Shown piece by piece: positions 12,183 through 21,873 of a DNA stretch of 64,000 bases; within the stretch, counting starts at the first letter, position 1; every line of letters starts with the position of its first letter. Source of the stretch: Tetracentron sinense (Eukaryota > Streptophyta > Magnoliopsida > Trochodendrales > Trochodendraceae); assembly GCA_015143295.1 (NCBI GenBank), contig CM026568.1, positions 37,580,441 through 37,644,440 of the forward strand, written 5' to 3'. The notes below the pieces were generated by a model that was not told the origin of the DNA, ran no database searches, and saw nothing but the letters and a program-made list of their open reading frames with translations. The position numbers were made by a program, and so were the translations under genes.

Positions 12183-14572
12183 ACAAAGAAGGTTCAATCA
12201 GATTCCTGTTATTACTGGTTAAAGTCCTTGGCTCTATTTTCCCATGCCGAAAGTGAAATTCAATTGCTTCTTTTCCAAAACAAGGTATCAGTTAGTAAGT
12301 GGATTAGAGATGAACACAATCTGGGTTACGCCTTTTGGGGATGCTTTAGGTGATGGTGTCCGAGATTTTGCTTGGCATGCCAATTTGCAGGATTACAGTG
12401 AAAAGCTTGCTAGGGTTTGCAGTAGTTTTTGCTCTTCAGAGCAAATGTTGGGTGCCACTGTCACATCTGGTCAAACCTTCTATTTCCAGAGGTGGTTTTT
12501 GGTTGTAAGAGCTAAGGTTCTAGAAACTGTGGTTGATATACTGAGACTCCTGCGTACCAATCCATGTGACAAGGAAATCATTGGCAACAGTGGGCAGGTT
12601 GAAAGAAGTACTATGGTCGATTATCTTGGACTTACACAGCAAATTCACTCGTTGGCACATTTTCTCACTCAAATATCCTTTCGGTTAAAGAGGTTAGCTC
12701 AGGAATTTGATCTTCTTGCAACATCTTTCATCGGCATTGACACCAAAAGTTTTAGAATCATATCAATGCTTGCACTCAGTTGTTCACTATTGGCCTTCTG
12801 TACTGGCTTTGCCCTATACTTTTCACACCTTCCTGCGTATAAAAGTTCTATAGCTTGTGGTTTGGAGAATGCGGATAAGTTTTCACATTCAATGCTAATA
12901 CAAAATTTAGTTGAGCGGTTGTGGCATGTAGACAGTGAGACCTGTTCCAATCTTAAGCTGCTTTTGACAATTATTGGAGAACCAAAGAGGTGCTTCCCCT
13001 TGCAGTCTAGAACCCAAATTTCGAGCGTTGGCCACAATGAAAGAGATACTCTTATAATTTGTAGTTTTGCTGTTTCAGGATTTCTTCACTTGCAAAAAGA
13101 GGCAAAGGGTGTGAACAATGAGGGTGTTCTATCCCGTGTTTCCCAGGCGGGTTTGCAACTTCTATTGGACATACTCAAAAAATGGATGTACTTACCTTTT
13201 CGGATTCCCAAGTACTTTTTTCAAGTAAGGTATGGTGCACAAAAATCCAGCTTCTTAGCTTCGTATGCTATAACTTAGAAAATATCTGAGCTCTACCTGG
13301 AAGGTCTTTGATCTGATACTGAATCATTGAAAACCACACAAAGTGTTCACTCTTTGATCCATGTTGGATCTGTTGATCCCTATCTATTAGGGGAGGATGG
13401 ACTACTGCAGTATTGCTATGTTTATACATTTATGGTAGTCTATACAGGCAATACAGAACATTGATGCCCATGCTCACCTATCTATAGCGTTCAATTGATA
13501 AAATCCACTTAGGAGGTATCGTTAGCCAAACAATGAGCCTCTCAAGGTGCCACATATTTTGGTCTCTAATTAGAAACAGTCCAGTACAGGTATTAAGGTA
13601 TATTTACCATAAAATCTATTATCTATCAACTTGATTGATTGAAACTTGGAATTCTCAAACACGAGATATTTCAATTGATTGCTCATTACCAATCTGCATG
13701 GGTCCCATGGCTGCTTTGAATAACCATGGTAATGTTAAAGATTATCAATATGGTAGTAGCCCATCATTCCCTCGTTTGATCACTTCAGAGGGATTAAGAA
13801 TTGATGATTTGTCTTGTTATTTGGACTCCACCCCTCTCAAATTTCAATTTAAGACAATGGGTTGTATTCTTTTAATTTTTTGTTGATATTGGTTTGAATG
13901 AAGATTATTTGTGTTTTTGGTCATTCCCCTAAATCTCAGGGTGTTACAAAATCTAGACCTTTGGTATTTTCTTTAATAGTTACCTTAACAAGCATTCTAA
14001 TGTTTAGAATTTACATTTTCTTCAGGTCTTGCGTTGGCGTGGAGCTCTTTGCCTTTAATGCATGTACCAGAAACCCCAAAAACCCTGATGGAATATTCAT
14101 CTTGCCGGGCTACCACCTATCATTAAATCTGTGCCTCCAAATGAAAGATGTGCCACCGGATCTCCCTGTTCGACCGACCAAGTTGTACTGTATTCTTGCT
14201 TGTAGGACATGCTATCGAATGCCCATACTAAATGGAGAAAATAAGGAATTTATGTGGTCAGGATTTCGAGCTTGGGAGACTGACGAAATGGTGGATTTGA
14301 ATGAAAAGTTACTGCAGTACGCAAGAAAAGCTAAGCAAAGGGTGGTTAGTGATGATTGTGGTGGGTCTGTATATGCACAGTTGTGTTTTGAACTGAATGA
14401 GAGAGGGCAAGGGTTCTCAACGTGCATGCTTGATGTTTCTGCTTTTCCAGTGGGTTCTTACAAAATCAAATGGCACAGCTGTTGTATTGATAATCAAGGT
14501 TCTTATTGGAGTCTACTCCCTCTGAACACTGGTCCTGTCTTTACTATAAAAAATCCTCCTGTTGGTGGTTGA

Positions 14573-15180
14573 TTTTGTATTGAAATTAGACGAAGCTTGT
14601 ACTTAATTTTATGTTGGGGTGTTTTAGACTATTTTTCATTAAAGTCTGGATAAGCTGCAGAAGGGAGCTGCAGAAACATGGGCAGTTTGCCACATAAGCA
14701 GATTTATGATCAATCCTCCTGTTGTCATGGAGGGTGGAGCGATCTCACTGATCATGACTTCTTCTGGTGGTGGGGGAGCTGGGCTTTGCTCTTTGATAAA
14801 ATATATTTCGGAAAGCACAAAGGCTTCTTGCAGGACTCCGAAAACGATCAATTGTGTTATGAAAATGGTACTATAGAACAACCAGAATATTCTCAGTTGG
14901 TGAGACTTTTAATCATCTCTATAACCTGCTCAGTACATTGCTCTTTGATAAAATATACTCTCAGATTAGTTTCTGCTGAATGTTGTTTTGCTTTCATTGA
15001 GGTTAATGTGATTGACGAGAGATTATTGATGGAAGAAATTTGAACTGTGTCTATTGTTACTCTTATAGAAACAATTGGAAATTTTGTATTCATCTACTTC
15101 TACTGCATTTTAAGTCCCTAACAAAACTTCTAGGTATAGTTAAAAGTACATAGAGACTGTATTATTCATAAAGCTCACAA
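14573..15180 (+). other. INTS7 3' flank (copy A) with one unexplained open stretch
   Basis: This is probably 3' UTR and downstream DNA. After a CAG at 14657-14659, one frame stays open for about 72 codons (14660 to about 14877). It contains a Gly-rich run and a hydrophobic, Cys-containing segment, and I do not recognise it. It could be a further terminal exon of INTS7, a piece of another gene, or chance. The identical sequence is at 25861-26460. Confidence 0.3.
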
Positions 15181-15266
15181 GGGAGGTGTGGGGTGTGGAG
15201 GACTTCCAATGGGGTTGCTTCGGGCATGGTCAAACCAAAGTCCTCTGTTCATGTCCATGTGGGCAT
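15181..15266 (+). pseudogene. Truncated RNase H-like fragment at the end of copy A
   Basis: This is the first part of the RNase H-like fossil better seen in copy B at 26476-27100. It is cut at 15266, where unrelated retrotransposon DNA begins, and the cut marks the right edge of the duplicated block. Confidence 0.55.
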
Positions 15267-15551
15267 TGTGCTTCGTTTTGGAGACGCGTTGCTTGCGAGG
15301 TGGGGAGGCCCCAACCCAGTAGAGGTTGCCCAGACTGCGTCATATGACCGTGTCCCGCTCGGGATCTTGTTGTATCCGGTATAGATCAGGTCCAACGAGG
15401 TTTTGTTCCTCATTCCCCTGGAGAGCGGGGGTGCAACAACAGTCTCTTGGGGCTGCAACATTTGGTCTCTTAGGGGCCATGATGCTGCTCAGATTGTTTG
15501 TTGACTGAAAGCTGAGAGGGTAGAGAGAGTCCCCCGTTCGTGCCATCAATT
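15267..15551 (-). mobile_element. Start of the internal region of a minus-strand LTR retrotransposon, truncated
   Basis: It lies directly inside the LTR at 15552-16333. On the minus strand a short frame opens at ATGGCACGAACGGGGGAC a few bases after the LTR end and runs about 70 codons before the copy A breakpoint cuts it. I cannot assign a family from so short a piece. Confidence 0.5.
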
Positions 15552-16333
15552 TGTCAACACAAACTTTCGCGGACGAAATATAAATGAACCAATAGTTATT
15601 TAATTTCGACTATGTAACAACTCTCAAGAACCTCTGCTTATCATCAGAAATTTTCGGAAGTAGAGATGCGTGCCATGCTGATCGTGCTCTTCTTTGATGT
15701 GTTGATGTGACCTTTTCTTTCTTCCAGGCTTCAGCGCTTGATCAGAGAGAAGTAATTCTCGAGAGAATTGTTTCTTTTGTGCTTTGTCTTCTCTGGAATG
15801 CTTTGATTTCTTTTCTCTCAAGACTTAATGATTTCTTCTGAATTCTCTTCTTTTGCTTCTTCTGAAATGTCTCCTCCAAATCTCTAGCTTTGAGTTTTAT
15901 TTATAGATTTTTAGAGATAAGGATTCTAAGAGTCTCAATCCATTTAGTAATTTAAGGGACTTAGGAGACTTTGATGGGTCTCACCCATTTAGAGATAAGG
16001 ATTTCAAGAGTCCCACTCCATTTAGTGGTTTAAGGGACTGAGGAGACTTTGATGGGTCTCACCTATTTTCTTGGGTATTGAGTCCATACTAAGTTTATTG
16101 TGTTGCCGGATCGACCCATTTGTTGAATCTGTGACCCATTTGAATTTGGACTTGGGTTTTGGGTTTATTGGGTTTCCTACTTCGTGCCCAAACCCCGAGC
16201 TATAAGAGGCCCATGCCTTGTCATTAGGCCCAATTTAAATGTATAGGGCTTTAAAAATAATTTTAGGCTCTTTGTACAATTTTACGGGTGTGTAGGGACC
16301 TTTGTTTAAAATTGAAAAATTTAGGGTTCTACA
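15552..16333 (-). repeat. LTR (782 bp) of a minus-strand retrotransposon
   Basis: Read on the minus strand it starts TGTAGAACCC and ends GTGTTGACA, a TG...CA LTR. A minus-strand TATA box (CTATAAATAA) lies at about 15897-15907. Upstream of it in U3 is a two-copy 78 bp tandem repeat (15911-15988 and 15989-16066), which is a common form of LTR enhancer. Confidence 0.75.
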
Positions 16334-18420
16334 GTCCTAAATGTCTAAACTCTGCATGCCCATCCAATCATTACTAGGTACCCTTTGATTAATGGGACAC
16401 GTCTCGAGGAGTATATAATAATATTAATATTTGAGTTTGGTATCTTTATCATCTGATTGAGAAAACTCAAGATCAAAGAGGAAGAATGGTCCATTGAGAA
16501 TGCACATATTATTATTCTTTTCTTTTTCTTACAAGTGGATTAGGGAGTTGAGGTGATGAATTTTTTATGCAAGTTTAAACCATAGTGATAGTCAGGGTTT
16601 GGGAATAATTCGGCAAGAGTCAAGTTTGAAAATATTTGGGAAAAAAAGGGGAACATTGAGGAAAAAATAAATAATTATAAAAAGATATCCAACAATTTGA
16701 TTAAATACTAATCATAATATACAATATAAGTAGTTTATTTTGTAGAACTAAACAAATTATTGTGAAATTCGCGAATATTCGGGAAAATTCACAAAACCCA
16801 CGAATAATTCGGCAAACATAAAATTCGAAGAATAATTTGGCACACCTAAAATTCGCGACTAATAGGCGATTTTTTCAAAAAATTGGAGAATTTTGTTACT
16901 ATGAGTGTAACCAGTCGTCAAAAGACCCCCTTTATTCTCAAACTGTATAAAAAATGAGGTCTTCTCTACTTTAAACACATGAGTACATGACCATGGGATA
17001 AAAAGAGAAAAACACGCTATCTCGAAATTAAAAAAAATTCGGGAGCCTACCCAAATTTCTCATTTGTTTAGGAATCCCTCTCATTATTCAGCAAACCGCG
17101 ACGAGAGTAGGATCCCAAACTACTTTGGAAGAAAAAGTAGAGGATAGTCAAATATCACATTAAATGCTTGAATAAAAAGAACTAAACTATGAAGGAAAGA
17201 AATGGTGTATGAACTATGACGTACCTTATTACAGAAGATGAGCTCCTCAACCACTAAAGTGTTCTTCTAGCACTCTTCCAAATTTTAAGGGGCCTTCAAG
17301 GTGAGGACTTGGGTGCTCTTCACATGCAAATTTGTCAGCTGTAGGATAGTGACATTTAGGAAGTCTCATAAGGACAAAAGCATGTGGAAATGGGGTCTTT
17401 CCCATAGTATCACTTGCGCATTAATCCGGGATTATAGAATTGTCACTAACACTAAAATGAGGGCATGGTTGATCACCATGAAAATGAGCACTAAAAAACA
17501 AAGACTCATATGATCTACGAAAAACAAGAGATTTATGTGCGGATGTTTGATTATGGACCAGTGAAGGTTACCTTGAACTCCTTCATTCCCTTCAAATATT
17601 AACTTTTACTAAATTGGCGGGAAAAATTTCCAAAAGAAAAAGAAAAGAGAAATCTAAGATGTGAAAATTTTGACTTGCTCTGATTTGAACATGAAAGTAC
17701 TGTTTAGGATTGAATGAAACTTCTATAATGATGCCTATCGTGGGAGATACTTTCATTCTCACAAACGAGAGAATGACACCCTATATAACTTATAAGACTA
17801 ACTATATAAAGAAAAGAGTGGAAAAATTAAACAAAAGTAATCAAAAAAAGTTTATAGCGACAAAAAATCTCTATGGGATCCTAATCCTAGACACCAAATA
17901 AAAAAGAACTAGATAACTATGTCTAGACATTCATTTTATCCATAATCAACTAATCAAGAACTCAAAGGAAATTCCCTATGTGATCTGAAACACCTTTTTT
18001 TTTCCCATCATTTTCGTGAAGCGACTCCTTTTATCCTCAAAACCGTATCAAAAGGAGAGTATTCTCTTCTTCAAATACACTATCTCAAATTAAAAAGTAA
18101 CTACGGAGCTCTAAATCCTAAGGGGAAGTCTCCCCAAATTTTCACTTTTCATGAATCCTTCTTATTATTTAGGAAACCGCATCAAGAGTAGGATCTTAAA
18201 CTACTATTGAAGAAAAAGGAGAGGCTTTTCTAATATCATACCCAAAATTTGAATAAAAAATTAAATTATAAGTAAAGAAGGGAGTTATGAACTTTGACAT
18301 GCATTGTCGCAAAAGACAAGCTCTTCAGTCACTCTTCAAGCGTTTCTCTATCGCTCTTCCAAATTTCAAGAGGTCTTCAAGGTGAAGACCCAGGTGCTCT
18401 AAGCTTTGAGTAATCTTGGG
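16334..18420. repeat. AT-rich intergenic DNA with a diverged 0.4 kb direct repeat
   Basis: 16921-17320 and 18019-18400 are recognisably the same sequence: both contain an AAACCGC(G/A)(A/T)C(A/G)AGAGTAGGATC motif and both end with a CTTCAAGGTGA(G/A)GAC...GTGCTCT motif. They have diverged by many substitutions and short indels. The 0.7 kb between them has no coding signal. They may be the LTRs of an old non-autonomous element or an old local duplication. No gene is visible. Confidence 0.6.
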
Positions 18421-18429
18421 GTAGGAGTC

Positions 18430-19697
18430 CAGGGTGTCAACAGATATGGAGGAGCGAATTCAAATAGTAATTTTACTATCCATTTATACTCAGATACAAA
18501 TTCAGATATTGTGATATATAATTCGATAAATATCTTATTGATTGTTAAAAATATTTTTATATGCATATACATAATTTATTATAAGACTAAAATACCCTTA
18601 TTAATAGGCACTTTTTATATACTTTTAAGACATCAAGTTGTTAATTTCAATATAAACAAGGATAAAATTAATTTGGCGTTTTAAAATAAAATTTATGTAT
18701 CCTTTGACATTTTTCTTTTAGTTTCTTTTAAATTAATCGGATAATCTAATATTACCCGAGTTCGAATATTTTAATCAAGGTTGTTAAATCGTAATCGAAT
18801 CGTAAAATCGTTTTAGGATCGATTCGATTTAAATCGGGATTCAAATCGTAAATTGTAAGATTCAATCTATTTTTTTAAAAATTGTTTAAAAAATACAAAA
18901 AAAATTACTTAATAAATAATAAAAAAATAGAATAATCTATTATGCAAAAGATTTCGTTCATATCTATTGATAAAAGAAAGTAATGCATATTTCATTGCAT
19001 ACACTATAAAAAACACAAATGATCCCCCAAAATGGGAAAAAAAAACCAATATCATTAAAGATAAATCAACAAAAGTAAACTCATATAATCATGTTGTATG
19101 AGATCAAGTATCAAAAGACTTGTACAATTAAAAAGACTACTAAAATAAACTATCAAATTTTCCGAAAATCCTACTCCATCATCTTTCTCGTTCCTTCTTT
19201 CATCCTTTTTTTTCCTCGTTTCACAGCAACAGAGAGACAACCCAAATAGGAGTTTTGTCATGTCTATAACAGGGGTTTTCCTGTTTCTTCTCTCTTCTTA
19301 AAAACCATAAAGTACCTTTAGAAAATCAAAAGAAAAAAAATATTTTTTAAGTACTGGTTCGTAAAAAGGGTTTCGTGCTCGAATTGTATGAATTGCATGA
19401 ATCGTACGATTTGAATCGCAAATCGTAATATGAATCGCAAATCAAACGGGATTTACCCAATTAAGATTTTCAACTCCAATTTGAATCGTTTTGCTTGTGA
19501 TTTGAATCGAATTGTAGGATTTGAATCGTAAATCGCAAGGATTTAACAACCATGATTTTAATTAGAGTTGGATACAAATACCTATTTCACTATCCGTTGG
19601 ATATTTAATTGAATTCGAAAAATTAGATATGGAATCGGACACGAATTCGGATATACCACTACTATCCACTTCAAATTCACTCTGTTTACAGCTCTAG
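18430..19697. mobile_element. hAT-like element containing a nested MITE
   Basis: The left end CAGGGTGTCAACAG and the inverted right end CTGTTTACAGCTCTAG are imperfect inverted repeats whose similarity continues for about 40 bp. Matching flanks GTAGGAGTC (18421-18429) and GTAGGACTC (19698-19706) look like a target duplication with one change. There is no transposase. The interior is mostly the inner element at 18777-19554. Confidence 0.6.
18777..19554. mobile_element. Mutator-like MITE nested in the hAT-like element
   Basis: The ends AAGGTTGTTAAATC and, inverted, GATTTAACAACCATG form terminal repeats. They are flanked by a 9 bp duplication ATTTTAATC / ATTTTAATT (18768-18776, 19555-19563). A 9 bp duplication is typical of the Mutator superfamily. 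The subterminal zones carry many AATCGTAAATCG-type repeats. No transposase frame is present. Confidence 0.65.
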
Positions 19698-19706
19698 GTA
19701 GGACTC

Positions 19707-20110
19707 CTAGATCTCCAAGTGCTTGGTATATTTAAGGTATTTTCCAAGTATTCAAAGGTGTTGTGCTTGTGTATGGGTAGGGGTAAGGGGTTTGTATAGG
19801 TAGAGAAATGCTCAGTGGTTTGTTTTCTAATCGACGTGGGTCTAAAGGTTTGGAGATAACTCAATGGGCAAGATTGATTTAAAGGGGAATCTAGAATTGA
19901 AAATGGTAAAATTACAATTAAAATGTAGATTTAGAAGAGTTTATAGGAGAAATTTGGGTGAATGGCCAAGGTCTACCCTTAAAAAGGAGGGTACGATGTT
20001 GACCCTTGGATGAAATATATTGAGGATGTTTTTAAGAGATGCTGAAATTGTATTAAATCACTTTTCCTTAAAGGGTGGATTGGTTGACTTGATTGATTCT
20101 AATTGAATCT
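19707..20110. other. Short spacer before copy B
   Basis: AT-rich sequence with no open frame, transposon end or INTS7 exon. It ends at the left border of copy B, at the first base of the shared sequence CTTTTGAAATTTG. Confidence 0.5.
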
Positions 20111-20874
20111 CTTTTGAAATTTGAATATGATTCACATTTAGATATTTTGGAATAAGCCCCAAAATATTTAAAAAATCACAGAAAAGGTCTTACATTATTT
20201 TGTGGGTCCCATACCACGTGGCACCTGATGGGAAGTTTGAAATTTATTGAACCTATTCCCAATATGGGCAATGGGTACTCATTTTGAAGGTTTTTCCTCA
20301 AGGATATCAATTTGAAGTCAAAAAAGGGATTTTGAAGATCATAAATCATGGTTTGATCGAAGTCAATCTTTTTAGTGCATTTTGGTTATTTTCCATAAAA
20401 AGGCTCAAATGAAGTCCAAATTGGGCGGGACCACAACCATTTGAAAGATATTTCATGTACTTTCTAATGGTGAAGATCTTGCCTCAATTGGCAATGGAAG
20501 TTTTAGGTAAAAGCATTGACTTCGAAATCCAACAGTCAAATTTTAGAAGGCTAGATCTTGGCCTTCTGATGGAAAGGCTCCTAATCTAATGGCATAATTT
20601 GGGGTAATGCAAGGTCTGAATGGGTTTTCTAGAGGTTTTCAAGGGTTTTTTGGATGTTGAGTCCTGATTTGAAGTCTCTTGAAGAAGTCGAAGAAGCTGG
20701 GCCGTCTGATTAGTTGTGAGGAGCTTTACTGTGAAAAATAGGCTGTCTCTACACTACACGCTGTCATGCACACAACATAGATATAAAAAAAGAATTTTGT
20801 ATCTTTGAATTTTCTTCTTTTTATTTCTCCAAAGTCTTTCAGTTTTGATCAATGAAAAATACATGCATTTTACT

Positions 20875-21517
20875 CAGTGTAGTCAAGGCGTCGCCTAGGC
20901 GACTTTGGGCCTGGGTCGCCTAGGCACCCCTCTAGGCGGGCGATCCTACACAAAATTTTTTTTTTTTTTTTTTTTTTTGCTTAAAAAAAATCCAAAATTT
21001 CTCAATGAATAAATAAAAAATATAAAAACATGTAATGAAGTAGTAATAAAATTCTAAATCGTTTTTTTCACTAAAAATATCAATTTTTTTCACTAAAAAT
21101 ATCGTTTTCGACGCAATCTGGGCCTATTAGGCCCAGATTGCGGACGCACTTCGTGCGTTGCAGGGGGGCGCTGCCCCCCCTGCCACCCTCCCGGGCAATC
21201 GTAGGAGGCTCTGCCTAATATTATACATGGACAATGACACAAATTTGGGTATTTTGCCCAAATTTTGAAATGTTTAATACTCCACTATATTAACATGTCT
21301 TTGATATGTGATGAATGCTTGTAATAGACTTTTTATTTTATGTTTTTGTGGAATGTGGGTGTGGAGTTTTGATCTTTTTGATGTTATATATATACGTGAT
21401 ATATATATAATTATATATATATTTATATTAAATTTATCGCCTAGGCGTCGCCTAGGCAACGCCTCGCCTAGCCGGGGCTAATCGCCTAGGCATCGCCTAG
21501 ACGCCTTGACTACACTG
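20875..21517. mobile_element. Non-autonomous hAT element (MITE), copy B
   Basis: Same element as 765-1400, with the same inverted termini and ATTTTACT target duplication. It is 7 bp longer because of a longer T-run near 20958-20977, and it has one substitution inside a hairpin near 21158. Confidence 0.9.
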
Positions 21518-21873
21518 ATTTTACTGCATGTTGATACGTATTATACTGTACAATATCTGTTGGTTTTAGGGTATCAGACACATGTTCCATTATTGACACT
21601 ATTATCCTTGTTCGTGGGGGCAGTAATATGGTTGAGGAGAGCTCTTTGGGAATGATTTAAAGAGAATCCTCAATAATGTAGGGGATATACTTAGAAGTCA
21701 TACATTGGGGAAAGTATAAAAATAAGTCAAAATGCAGAGTTATTATACGAAATTTTTTCAATCGCTCCAAACTATGTACATTTCCCTTTCAGATTAATTT
21801 TGTGAGGGGTGTTAATCTTTATCATCTGGTCATGCTATATGGTTTTTTAGGCATTACCATTATCTTACTGCAG

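Larger units (their letters stand above)
1757..14572 (+). pseudogene. INTS7: Integrator subunit 7 homologue, copy A, split by a retrotransposon
   Basis: Recognised as the plant INTS7/EMB1895-type helical-repeat protein, a nuclear subunit of the Integrator complex that acts in RNA 3' processing and polymerase II attenuation in well-studied eukaryotes. Exons I can support are 1757-1864, 2179-2382, 2465-3349, then after the insert 12183-13229 and 14026-14572, all with GT/AG borders and matching phases. A 78 bp in-frame segment at 1939-2016 could be a cassette exon, but its acceptor tract is weak. The exon starting at 2465 is cut at 3349, where the frame meets TGA at once. After the insert, two single-base deletions (about 12272 and 12292) put the resumed frame out of register. 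Earlier exons would lie left of the window. As written, this copy cannot give full-length protein. Confidence 0.72.
1..15266 (+). repeat. Copy A of a 6.4 kb genic direct duplication, interrupted by an 8.8 kb insert
   Basis: Positions 1-3349 plus 12183-15266 match 20111-26554 almost base for base. Differences I noticed by eye are a shorter T-run near 848 (7 bases), substitutions near 1041, 2650, 12427, 12823, 12946 and 13233, single-base deletions near 12272 and 12292, and a 2-base deletion near 13840. The match stops after position 15266. The left limit is unknown because homology begins at window base 1 and may extend further left. Such near identity means either a very recent duplication or two haplotypes placed in tandem by the assembler. 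Confidence 0.95.

Noticed and set aside
12699-13037. 112-codon minus-strand frame (also 23985-24323) as a gene
   Set aside because: It is the antisense shadow of the large INTS7 exon; codon pattern and conservation follow the plus strand.
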